6,022 bases of DNA from the NCBI GenBank assembly GCA_029883045.1, contig JAOUJU010000120.1:1-6022 (forward strand). Reading direction: 5' to 3'. Source of the DNA: Rhodospirillaceae bacterium. Lineage in GTDB: Bacteria; Pseudomonadota; Alphaproteobacteria; Rhodospirillales; Magnetovibrionaceae. This document shows positions 1 to 6,022 of this stretch, in pieces. The notes under the pieces are model-generated. The model was given only the letters and a program-made list of their open reading frames with translations. It did not search any database and was not told the DNA's origin. The position numbers and the translations under genes are program-made. The first letter of the stretch is position 1; every line of letters begins with the position of its first letter.

Positions 1-1
1 C

Positions 2-1474
2 CACGTAGCCTTAACCGGCAATACGGTTAAAGTCGAAGATGCATATACCTCAACCCAGTTTGATTTTAGCGGAACAAAAAAATTCGACGAAGGAACTGGC
101 TATCGCTCTAAATCATTTTTGACAGTTCCATTAAAAAACCATTCCGGCGAAATTATAGGTGTCTTGCAATTACTAAATGCTAAAAATGGTAAAACCGGCG
201 AAGTGTCAACATTCGATGTGTCAATCGAACCATTAATAGAGGCGTTGGCTAGCCAAGCCGCAGTTGCGGTTGATAATCAATTATTGATTGATGCCCAGCG
301 CAGATTATTTGATTCATTCATCATGGTTATGGGTGGCGCCATTGATGCCAAGTCACCGTACACTGGCGGCCATTGCGCCCGTGTGCCAGAACTGGCTGAA
401 ATGTTAGCGGTTGCCGCGTGTGATTCAACTGATGGTGAATTAAGTAAATTTTCATTAGATGATGACGGTTTTCGCGAACTGCATCTTGCCAGCTGGCTGC
501 ACGATTGTGGCAAGGTTGTAACGCCTGAATACGTGGTTGATAAAGCAACTAAGCTAGAAACAATTTATGATCGCATCCATGAAATTCGTATGCGCTTTGA
601 GGTCTTAAAACGTGACGCCGAAATCGTGTATTGGAAGGGCGTCGCCCAAGGCGGCGATGAAAAAACGCTAAAGACCCAATTAGAATCTGAATGGGCAAAA
701 CTTGACGATGAATTTTCCTTTGTTGCTGAATGCAATATCGGCGGTGAATTTATGGCCGATGAAAAGGTTGATCGCTTGCGCGAAATTGCATCGCGCAAAT
801 GGATTAGAACCCTTGATGATCGTTTGGGCGTAGCCCACGAAGAATTGGTGCGCAAAGAAAAAACTCCAGCGCAGCCATTGCCAGTCGAAGAAAACCTGCT
901 TGCCGATAAACCTGAACATGTGTTTGAACGTAATGGCGCCTATGAAATAAATGATCCCGAACACTACGGCTTTAATATGGATATGCCCAAGGATCTGTTT
1001 AACCATGGGGAAATATATAATCTTGGCATTGCGCGCGGCACATTAACCGCTGAAGACCGTTACATAATTCAAAACCACATAACCCAAACCATTGTAATGT
1101 TGGAACAACTGCCGTTCCCCAAACATCTTTCACGGGTTCCAGAATTTGCTGGCTCGCATCACGAAACCCTTATCGGTACCGGTTATCCGCGCAAGCTTTC
1201 CAAGGAACAGATGTCAATTCCGGCGCGCATAATGGCGCTGGCAGACGTTTTTGAAGCCCTAACTGCGGCAGACCGCCCTTATAAAAAACCCAAAACCTTA
1301 AGTGACAGCATCAAGATTTTGTCATTTATGGTAAAAGACAAACACATTGACCCTGATCTTTTCCAGTTGTTGCTTAAATCGGGCGTCTATAAACAGTACG
1401 CGGAAAAATTCCTTCGTCCCGAACAGTTGGACGAGGTTAATATTGCTGAGTATCTGGAAAAAGCTGCTGAATAA
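2..1474 (+). CDS. GAF + HD-GYP domain phosphodiesterase, 5'-truncated by window edge
   Basis: The reading frame is open from the left edge to TAA at 1472-1474 (490 visible residues), so the true start lies outside. A TTG at 119 could be mistaken for a start, but the 39 codons before it continue a GAF fold (FDEGTGYRSKSFLTVPLKN, then GVLQLLN), so it is internal. Visible residues 1 to about 100 are the C-terminal part of a GAF sensory domain. A linking helix leads into an HD-GYP domain: YTGGH, then HDCGK (500-514), NH before the next helix, HHETLIGTGYP (1157-1189) and ADVFEALTAADRPYK. All metal-ligand positions expected of the family appear present, including the diagnostic GYP. Family knowledge says such proteins hydrolyse cyclic di-GMP in the cytoplasm; activity here is inferred, and the GAF ligand is unknown. 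An insert of about 160 residues (about 557-1036) separates the HD motif from the rest of the domain. The gene converges on ubiA with a 1-base gap. Confidence 0.93.
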   Translation, partial: HVALTGNTVKVEDAYTSTQFDFSGTKKFDEGTGYRSKSFLTVPLKNHSGEIIGVLQLLNAKNGKTGEVSTFDVSIEPLIEALASQAAVAVDNQLLIDAQRRLFDSFIMVMGGAIDAKSPYTGGHCARVPELAEMLAVAACDSTDGELSKFSLDDDGFRELHLASWLHDCGKVVTPEYVVDKATKLETIYDRIHEIRMRFEVLKRDAEIVYWKGVAQGGDEKTLKTQLESEWAKLDDEFSFVAECNIGGEFMADEKVDRLREIASRKWIRTLDDRLGVAHEELVRKEKTPAQPLPVEENLLADKPEHVFERNGAYEINDPEHYGFNMDMPKDLFNHGEIYNLGIARGTLTAEDRYIIQNHITQTIVMLEQLPFPKHLSRVPEFAGSHHETLIGTGYPRKLSKEQMSIPARIMALADVFEALTAADRPYKKPKTLSDSIKILSFMVKDKHIDPDLFQLLLKSGVYKQYAEKFLRPEQLDEVNIAEYLEKAAE

Positions 1475-1475
1475 T

Positions 1476-2414
1476 CTAGACGATATTGCCCAGCACAAAC
1501 GCCAAAAAAACTAAAAATCCAAAATCACGGTTGAGCCTAAATTTGGAAAGGCAGTCTTTGGCATTGTCAAAATCAACGGTTATTATTTGCCATGTTAAAT
1601 GTAGTGTGGGCAGGATCATGGCTGGGTAAAATGCCCAACCGACGTTGGCGGCAAATCCGGCCAACAAAATAAATAAAATAGTTAGTGCATAAAAAACCGC
1701 AATCCACGGACGGGTAGCATCACCCAGTTTAACCGCTAACGATTTAATTCCAATTATCAGGTCATCCTCTTTATCTTGATGGGCGTAAATGGTGTCATAA
1801 CCAAGGGTCCAAAAAATACCAGCTATATAAAGTAGACCGGGTGCCAATGACAACTCACCGCGCACCGCCGCCCAACCCAATAATGCCCCCCAGTTAAAGG
1901 CAAGCCCCATAAAAAGTTGTGGGAAATGCACAAAGCGTTTCATGAACGGGTAAACTGCCAGTGGCAATAATGAAGCCACCCCAACCCAGATTGCAAACAT
2001 GTTTAACTGTAATAAAATTACCAAGCCAATCAAGCACATTACGTTGAAAAATATAAACGCCTTGGCCACGCTAACTTGACCGCTGGGTATGGGGCGAAGT
2101 GCGGTGCGCACTACCTTGGCGTCAAAATCACGGTCAATGATGTCGTTAAAAACGCACCCAGCGCCACGCATAATAAAAGCGCCAAAAAAGAAAAGGGCTA
2201 TAAATTTTGCATCGGGTAAACCATTGCTGGCCATCGCGGTCCCCCACCAGCACGGCATTAATAAAAGCCATGATCCCACCGGGCGATCAATGCGTAGCAA
2301 TAACAGGTATGGCCGCCACGATTTGGGCGCTACCCTTAAGATAAGGTTGCCATGCCTGATGTCGGTGGCATCAAGTTTTTGTTCTTCGCTGTGTGGGGCG
2401 CTTGATATATTCAT
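1476..2414 (-). CDS. ubiA: 4-hydroxybenzoate polyprenyltransferase
   Basis: This 312-residue protein matches the UbiA prenyltransferase family, which transfers a polyprenyl chain from the diphosphate to 4-hydroxybenzoate, the membrane-bound early step of ubiquinone synthesis. Both Mg-diphosphate-binding aspartate motifs are visible: NDIIDRDFD at residues 90-98 and DTIYAHQDKEDD at 207-218. RPIPSG at 107-112 is also typical. Several hydrophobic segments from about residue 45 to the C-terminus indicate a polytopic inner-membrane protein of eight or nine helices. The first 35 residues are hydrophilic and cytoplasmic-looking. The ATG at 2412-2414 has an in-frame TGA six codons upstream. No clear Shine-Dalgarno sequence precedes it, but the next internal Met lies past the first membrane helix, so this start is preferred. 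It is transcribed away from rsmE. NDxxDxxxD with RPIPSG favours UbiA over heme O or chlorophyll synthases; the exact quinone precursor length cannot be read. Confidence 0.95.
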   Translation of the reverse strand: MNISSAPHSEEQKLDATDIRHGNLILRVAPKSWRPYLLLLRIDRPVGSWLLLMPCWWGTAMASNGLPDAKFIALFFFGAFIMRGAGCVFNDIIDRDFDAKVVRTALRPIPSGQVSVAKAFIFFNVMCLIGLVILLQLNMFAIWVGVASLLPLAVYPFMKRFVHFPQLFMGLAFNWGALLGWAAVRGELSLAPGLLYIAGIFWTLGYDTIYAHQDKEDDLIIGIKSLAVKLGDATRPWIAVFYALTILFILLAGFAANVGWAFYPAMILPTLHLTWQIITVDFDNAKDCLSKFRLNRDFGFLVFLAFVLGNIV

Positions 2415-2470
2415 GTTATTACTATTACATCATAGGTGCGCAACTGGGCAAACCTAACTATGATAATTTT
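2415..2470. promoter_or_regulatory. Divergent intergenic region between ubiA and rsmE
   Basis: This 56-base AT-rich gap separates the divergent starts of ubiA (-) and rsmE (+), so it should hold both promoters unless these extend into the coding regions. On the + strand, TATGAT (2459-2464) or the overlapping GATAAT (2462-2467) resembles a -10 box just before the rsmE ATG, without a convincing -35. On the - strand, TTGCCC followed 18 bases later by TAATAG is a weak candidate for ubiA. Neither start has a recognisable Shine-Dalgarno sequence. The regulatory role is inferred from gene arrangement; the individual boxes are guesses. Confidence 0.35.
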
Positions 2471-3217
2471 ATGAATAAGCATTTTTCCCCAACAGCCTTT
2501 AAGGCCAGATTATTTGTCACAGGTACCTTAAGTGCCGGGCAAATGCTTGACCTTGCCCCCGAACAGGCGCGCCGTTTGGCCTCTGTATTGCGCCTCAGCG
2601 CAGGCGACAGGGTAAAACTGTTTAACGGGGTTGATGGCGAATGGTCAGGGGTAATAGAAAGCTTAGGTAAAAATTCTGCCCGGGTTTTACTTGAAAACAT
2701 GGTGCGCGAACAAATTGCGTCATCTGGGCCGTGGCTTGTTTTTTCCCCTGTCAAAAAATCCCGCCTTGATATGATAATTGAAAAAGCAACCGAACTGGGT
2801 GTGGCACGTCTGATACCGGTAATTACCGAACGAACTGAAAGCAGAAGGGTAAATCTAGATCGCTTGCGCGCACAAACGATCGAGGCCGCTGAACAATGCG
2901 AACGCTTGGATATACCGCAGATAGACGAGCCGCTAAAACTTGAAAAACTGGCCTTAAGCTGGCCCGCAGATCGCAAATTATTAGTTTGCGCCGAACGGAT
3001 AGGTGCCCCACCATTGGCCACGGTACTTACCCAAAATGCGGCACTTTTTGCTATTTTAGTTGGTCCCGAGGGTGGCTTTGAAAAAGGCGAGCTTGACTGG
3101 ATAATTAATCAGCCTATTTCTGTTGCCGTAGGGCTCGGCCCACGGATACTTCGTACTGAAACCGCTGCTATTGCGGCATTGACGCTATTGCAGGCATTAT
3201 CCGGTGACTGGCAGTAA
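2471..3217 (+). CDS. rsmE: 16S rRNA (uracil-1498-N3)-methyltransferase
   Basis: The 248-residue product matches RsmE, the SPOUT-family enzyme that uses S-adenosylmethionine to methylate N3 of U1498 of 16S rRNA in the small subunit. The N-terminal part (about 1-75) fits the PUA-like RNA-binding domain (ARRLASVLRLSAGDRVKLFNG). The C-terminal part is the trefoil-knot domain, with KKSRLDMIIEKATELGV at 95-111, EAAEQCER at 138-145, the SAM-site loop LVGPEGGF at 196-203 and GLGPRILRTETA at 221-232. Length is normal for the family. The frame stays open upstream to a GTG at 2393, inside the ubiA start, but the extra 26 residues are Tyr-rich and unlike RsmE, so ATG 2471 is preferred despite lacking a clear ribosome binding site. 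gshA follows after 32 bases on the same strand; the rsmE-gshA pairing is, from memory, common in alphaproteobacteria. Confidence 0.95.
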   Translation: MNKHFSPTAFKARLFVTGTLSAGQMLDLAPEQARRLASVLRLSAGDRVKLFNGVDGEWSGVIESLGKNSARVLLENMVREQIASSGPWLVFSPVKKSRLDMIIEKATELGVARLIPVITERTESRRVNLDRLRAQTIEAAEQCERLDIPQIDEPLKLEKLALSWPADRKLLVCAERIGAPPLATVLTQNAALFAILVGPEGGFEKGELDWIINQPISVAVGLGPRILRTETAAIAALTLLQALSGDWQ

Positions 3218-3235
3218 TTATAAAAATTATAAAGA

Positions 3236-3241
3236 TAAAGG
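3236..3241 (+). promoter_or_regulatory. Ribosome binding site of gshA
   Basis: TAAAGG, eight bases before the ATG at 3250, is a reasonable Shine-Dalgarno match. It supports that start and translation of gshA from a transcript shared with rsmE. The short rsmE-gshA gap shows no terminator hairpin. Confidence 0.6.
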
Positions 3242-3249
3242 CACTGGCT

Positions 3250-4629
3250 ATGAGTTTCAAAAGCAACCCTACAGTTATACGTTCAGATGAAATTATTGAA
3301 AACCGTAACCGGCTTGTCGAATACATGGCATCAGGGTGTAAACCAAAAAGCGAATGGCGCATAGGAACCGAGCACGAAAAATTCGCCTATCATTTAGATA
3401 CCCTTCGTCCGCTTGAATACGAAGGCGAAAATGGCATTAAAACCTTGTTGGAAAAACTCACCCGTTTTGGCTGGCAAAAGGTTGAGGAAGAGGGAAAATT
3501 AATCGCGCTTAAGCTTGATGATGGTTGTTCCATAACATTGGAACCAGCAGGCCAGGTTGAGCTTTCGGGCGCAGCAGTGAGCGACATTCATGAAACCTGC
3601 AAAGAAGTAGGCACTCATTTACAGCAGGTAAAGGCTGTGGCTGGCGAAATGGGAATTGCATTTCTTGGTCTGGGATATCAACCCAAATGGCCAAGAGATG
3701 AACTGCCATGGATGCCAAAAGGTCGTTACAAAATTATGCAGCGTTATATGCCAACCCGTGGCAACCTTGGACTTGATATGATGCAGGCAACATGCACGGT
3801 ACAGGTCAACCTTGATTTTGATTCCGAGCAAACAATGGCAAAAATGTTTCGTATCGCCATGGCGTTGCAGCCAGTAGCAACCGCACTTTTTGCTAATTCG
3901 CCGTTTAAGGATGGCAAGCCATCGGGTTATCTTAGCTATCGCAGCCACATTTGGACCGATACCGACCCTGAGCGTACCGGAATATTACCGTTTGTATTTG
4001 AAGACGGTTTTGGTTTTGATCGATACGTTGAATATATGCTCGACGTGCCAATGTATTTTGTTTATCGGAATGGCAAATATATTGATGCTTCGGGCCAATC
4101 GTTCCGTGATTTTATGAATGCTAAACTTCCGGCGTTACCCGGTGAAAAACCTACCATCGCCGATTGGGAAGATCACCTAACCACCGCATTCCCCGAAGTG
4201 CGTCTTAAAAAATATCTTGAAATGCGTGGTGGCGACGGTGGTCCGTGGAGCCGCCTTTGTGGCTTTTCCGCCCTGTGGGTTGGTCTTCTGTATGATGATG
4301 ATGCCAGAAATGCAGCGTGGGATTTAATAAAAGACTGGACAGCCCAAGACGTTATTAATTTACGCGCTGACGTTCCCAAATTGGCACTGGGTGCAATGAT
4401 AGGTGGGCAAAGTGCCGGCGATATATCCCTTGATATGCTTGAAATTGCGCATGGTGGCTTGGCTAGGCGGGGGCGCTTGGATGGGGTTGGGCTTGATGAA
4501 ACCCGCTTTCTTAAACCTCTGTTCCAGATAGCCGAAACCGGAATGACCGCCGCCGAAGACCTGTTATTTGCTTATAACGGGCGGTGGAAAAACTCGGTAG
4601 ATCCGGTATTTCGCGAATACGCCTATTAA
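3250..4629 (+). CDS. gshA: Glutamate-cysteine ligase (GCS2 / plant-like type)
   Basis: The 459-residue protein matches the plant/alphaproteobacterial class of glutamate-cysteine ligase, which joins L-glutamate and L-cysteine using ATP to give gamma-glutamylcysteine, the first and rate-controlling step of glutathione synthesis in the cytoplasm. It differs from the enterobacterial GshA class. Visible signatures are RIGTEHEKF at residues 37-45 (ATP/metal-binding glutamates), LEPAGQVELSG at 97-107 (glutamate-site region), then MMQATCTVQVNLDF, the segment RSHIWTDTDPERTG, and EMRGGDGGPWSRLCGFSALWVGLLYD. Length is normal for this class and no frame disruption is seen. The start is supported by TAAAGG eight bases upstream. 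It is probably co-transcribed with rsmE, 32 bases before it. The partner gene for glutathione synthetase (gshB) is not in the window. EgtA-type ligases are related, but the full-length similarity favours GshA. Confidence 0.95.
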   Translation: MSFKSNPTVIRSDEIIENRNRLVEYMASGCKPKSEWRIGTEHEKFAYHLDTLRPLEYEGENGIKTLLEKLTRFGWQKVEEEGKLIALKLDDGCSITLEPAGQVELSGAAVSDIHETCKEVGTHLQQVKAVAGEMGIAFLGLGYQPKWPRDELPWMPKGRYKIMQRYMPTRGNLGLDMMQATCTVQVNLDFDSEQTMAKMFRIAMALQPVATALFANSPFKDGKPSGYLSYRSHIWTDTDPERTGILPFVFEDGFGFDRYVEYMLDVPMYFVYRNGKYIDASGQSFRDFMNAKLPALPGEKPTIADWEDHLTTAFPEVRLKKYLEMRGGDGGPWSRLCGFSALWVGLLYDDDARNAAWDLIKDWTAQDVINLRADVPKLALGAMIGGQSAGDISLDMLEIAHGGLARRGRLDGVGLDETRFLKPLFQIAETGMTAAEDLLFAYNGRWKNSVDPVFREYAY

Positions 4630-4764
4630 AATAGCCTATTCAGACACATTTTTTCCCGTAATACCTGTAAAAATGGGCTTTGGGACCTTATGTTAGTCCA
4701 TGCATGCGAACGGGGTGTGCTGGCATGTCTCGTGCTATGTGTAAAAACAAGGGAATATTGATAA
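4630..4764. other. Intergenic region between gshA and the response regulator operon
   Basis: These 135 bases separate the housekeeping block from the next cluster and should contain the gshA 3' end and the promoter of the response regulator. No convincing intrinsic terminator is visible: the run of T at about 4649-4654 has no stable stem before it. Short palindromic sequence is present (CATGCATG at 4699-4706, and CATGC at 4703-4707 facing GCATG at 4723-4727), but the arms are only five bases. No sigma-70 promoter could be assigned with confidence. Confidence 0.5.
4749..4754 (+). promoter_or_regulatory. Ribosome binding site of the response regulator
   Basis: AAGGGA lies ten bases before the ATG at 4765. 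The spacing is slightly long but acceptable, and it is the clearest ribosome binding site of the right-hand cluster. The two downstream genes of that cluster rely on overlapping stop/start codons instead. Confidence 0.55.
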
Positions 4765-5160
4765 ATGTCTGCAAATGAAAACCAGTGCACCATACTTGTC
4801 ATCGATGATGATGAAATGCTGGTTGAGCTTCTTACCTTTAAGCTTGAACAAAAAGGCTTTGTCGTAATCAGTTCGGGCGATGGCGAAGATGGCTTGTCAA
4901 TGGTCAGCGAAGAAAGGCCCGATCTTGTTGTTCTTGATGGCATGATGCCCGGCATGGACGGGATAGAGGTCTTGCGTTTGTTAAAAGAAAGCCCAGACAC
5001 CAAAGATATCCCGGTTGTAATGCTTAGTGCACGCCAGCAATCGCGCGATGTGGTTGGGGGCTTGAACCTTGGTGCGGCAGAATACATTGCCAAACCGTTT
5101 ATGCCCGAAGAACTAATTCTTAAAATACAACGCTTGCTTGGCGACAAATGCAAATCGTAA
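4765..5160 (+). CDS. Single-domain response regulator (CheY-like receiver)
   Basis: The 131-residue protein is a complete receiver domain with no output domain. The acidic pocket is D14-D16 (LVIDDDE). The phosphoacceptor is D58 in VVLDGMMPGMDG, the switch Ser is S88 (VVMLSAR) and the conserved Lys is K110 followed by P111 (YIAKPF), so every residue needed for phosphorylation is present. It is expected to receive phosphate from a histidine kinase and signal by protein-protein contact in the cytoplasm; the kinase is not in the window. The region after about residue 120 is a short helix end, with no DNA-binding or enzymatic domain. Its TAA overlaps the ATG of the next gene (TAATG at 5158-5162), implying translational coupling with an outer-membrane protein. 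It could act in chemotaxis-like or phosphorelay control, but the operon context points to regulation of an envelope process. This last step is inference. Confidence 0.93.
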   Translation: MSANENQCTILVIDDDEMLVELLTFKLEQKGFVVISSGDGEDGLSMVSEERPDLVVLDGMMPGMDGIEVLRLLKESPDTKDIPVVMLSARQQSRDVVGGLNLGAAEYIAKPFMPEELILKIQRLLGDKCKS

Positions 5161-5945
5161 TGAAAAAAACCATCATCGCCCTTGCGATTATTTTGCTTAC
5201 TTCAGCAATGGTTGGCGCTGCCAAAAGCGAAGAAAGAAAAAAAGAATGGCAAGCGAGCATTGGTTATTCCAACAGCAGCTTTTCCCGCTCCGCCAGAAAA
5301 GATTGGCACGAAGAAAATATTTTTCTTTCACGCAAAATTAATGACAACACATCTGCAAATTTTACATTGGTTCAGGCAAATCGCTTTGCAGCGTCCGATA
5401 CATCAATCGGTGGCGGGATAGGGCATAATTTTGCCAATGGGGCATATTTAAACGCATCTTTTTATGCAACACCAAATGCAGATTTTCTGGCGCGCTATGC
5501 CTTGGCTAGCGATGGCGGGATAAAATTATGGGATGGGGCAGGGGTTTTTGGTCCAACGGTTGCAACCATAAATCTTTTGCACAAAGATTATGCCAGCGGC
5601 GATAGCGAAAATATTGATCCCGGTTTCGTCCAATACATGGCAAAAATGCCATTTTGGATAAGTGGAAAATGGATAAATGGTTTTTCCAAAAAACCAGCAA
5701 AACGCACAGGCGGTTATTCTTTAAAATTGGATTGGCAAGCATCAGAAAATTTTCGCCCCTTTGCCGGATTTTCTTTTGCACCGGAAATTGATGGCGGGGT
5801 TGTTACCAATGTTAGCACCCGTTTTGCCGGGGCGATTTATAATTTAAATCCCGATACCAACGTTCGTCTTGATTATGCCGGCGAAGACAGAAAAAATTCA
5901 TATCTGCGCAACATTTATTCCATTGGCTTTTCGCGGCGGTTTTAA
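5160..5945 (+). CDS. Secreted outer-membrane beta-barrel protein, YaiO-like
   Basis: The preferred start (ATG 5160) gives 261 residues. Lysines at 2-3, a hydrophobic core at about 5-18 and small residues V-G-A-A at 18-21 form a Sec signal peptide, with cleavage probably after A20 or A21. An in-frame ATG at 5148 would add only MQIV ahead of the lysines. The mature part shows alternating polar and hydrophobic strands, frequent Gly, Asn and aromatic residues, and a C-terminal strand YSIGFSRRF ending in Phe, the usual signal for Bam-dependent outer-membrane insertion. The pattern WQASIGYSNSSF, then ENIFLSRKI and TLVQANRF, resembles the YaiO family of barrels often found near glycosyltransferases. 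I recognise this at family level only, and no function is established from sequence. There is no TPR region before the barrel. The start overlaps the response regulator stop and the stop overlaps the next start, both as TAATG. An unrelated small porin-like barrel remains possible. Confidence 0.82.
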   Translation: MKKTIIALAIILLTSAMVGAAKSEERKKEWQASIGYSNSSFSRSARKDWHEENIFLSRKINDNTSANFTLVQANRFAASDTSIGGGIGHNFANGAYLNASFYATPNADFLARYALASDGGIKLWDGAGVFGPTVATINLLHKDYASGDSENIDPGFVQYMAKMPFWISGKWINGFSKKPAKRTGGYSLKLDWQASENFRPFAGFSFAPEIDGGVVTNVSTRFAGAIYNLNPDTNVRLDYAGEDRKNSYLRNIYSIGFSRRF

Positions 5946-6022
5946 TGGAAATAGATTGGGCGGGAATTATTTCTTCGTTTGTTAGCGACCTTACGTTTTT
6001 GCGCGCTATTTGGTTTTCGTCT
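5945..6022 (+). CDS. Unidentified protein, N-terminal 26 codons only
   Basis: An ATG at 5945-5947 overlaps the TAA of the barrel gene (TAATG) and opens a frame with no stop up to the right edge. It begins MEIDWAGIISSFVSDLTFLR. The segment is fairly hydrophobic with aromatic residues, compatible with an N-terminal membrane-associated helix, but too short to assign a family. The overlap, identical in form to that between the two preceding genes, is the main reason to call it real and a member of the same operon. No Shine-Dalgarno sequence is obvious, which fits coupled translation. In YaiO-type neighbourhoods one might expect an envelope or glycan-synthesis protein, but nothing in these codons shows that. 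Confidence 0.6.
   Translation, partial: MEIDWAGIISSFVSDLTFLRAIWFSS

Noticed and set aside
119..121. TTG at 119 as the start of the HD-GYP protein
   Set aside because: The frame is open to the window edge, and the residues before it are a clear continuation of the GAF domain.
2393..2470. Upstream extension of rsmE to a GTG at 2393
   Set aside because: The added residues are a Tyr run unlike any RsmE N-terminus and would overlap the ubiA start; ATG 2471 gives the normal family length.
2458..3021. A 187-codon open frame on the minus strand opposite rsmE
   Set aside because: Low-complexity Ser/Arg-rich translation without recognisable motifs, fully antisense to rsmE.
3217..3232. ATTATAA repeated twice between rsmE and gshA, as a promoter or hairpin
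   Set aside because: A pure A/T repeat of seven bases with a two-base gap is expected by chance in such a spacer. It makes no stable stem and has no matching -35 element.
4621..4640. GCCTATT repeated on both sides of the gshA stop, with AATAG/CTATT inverted halves
   Set aside because: The inverted halves have a one-base loop, so they cannot fold as a terminator, and the seven-base direct repeat is too short to mark an insertion or attachment site.
4699..4727. CATGCATG palindrome and CATGC/GCATG arms as a possible operator
   Set aside because: Arms of five bases with a 15-base gap are weak and match no operator I recognise. It is kept only as a note in the intergenic entry.
4626..5153. A 175-codon open frame on the minus strand opposite the response regulator
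   Set aside because: The translation is Ser/Arg-rich with no domain pattern, and it lies antisense to an unmistakable receiver domain with all catalytic residues. It is a shadow of that gene's codon use.

Overview
This window looks like chromosomal DNA of an alphaproteobacterium (Gram-negative) with moderate GC content, roughly mid-40s percent by eye. The evidence is the set of gene families. There is a proteobacterial ubiquinone prenyltransferase, a plant/alphaproteobacterial-type (GCS2-like) glutamate-cysteine ligase next to rsmE, a c-di-GMP-type HD-GYP protein, and an outer-membrane beta-barrel protein ending in phenylalanine. No RNA gene, CRISPR array, insertion sequence or phage gene was seen. 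Coding density is high, and no gene-free stretch exceeds about 135 bases.

Layout. (1) Positions 2-1474 (+): the C-terminal part of a GAF + HD-GYP signalling phosphodiesterase, cut by the left window edge, with an unusually long insert inside the HD-GYP domain. (2) 1476-2414 (-): ubiA, convergent with the HD-GYP gene with one base between the two stop codons. (3) 2471-3217 (+): rsmE, divergent from ubiA across a 56-base gap. (4) 3250-4629 (+): gshA, 32 bases after rsmE and probably co-transcribed with it. (5) After a 135-base gap, a tight cluster begins: a single-domain response regulator (4765-5160), a secreted outer-membrane barrel protein resembling the YaiO family (5160-5945), and the first 26 codons of another gene (5945 to the right edge). 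Successive genes in this cluster overlap as TAATG, so they are very likely one translationally coupled operon.

Functionally the middle block is housekeeping: ubiquinone synthesis, 16S rRNA modification and the first step of glutathione synthesis. The two flanks are signalling and envelope functions: predicted c-di-GMP turnover on the left, and phospho-relay plus outer-membrane barrel on the right. The right-hand operon is the part most likely to belong to a less well-described system, probably envelope or exopolysaccharide related, but it runs out of the window before its function can be read.
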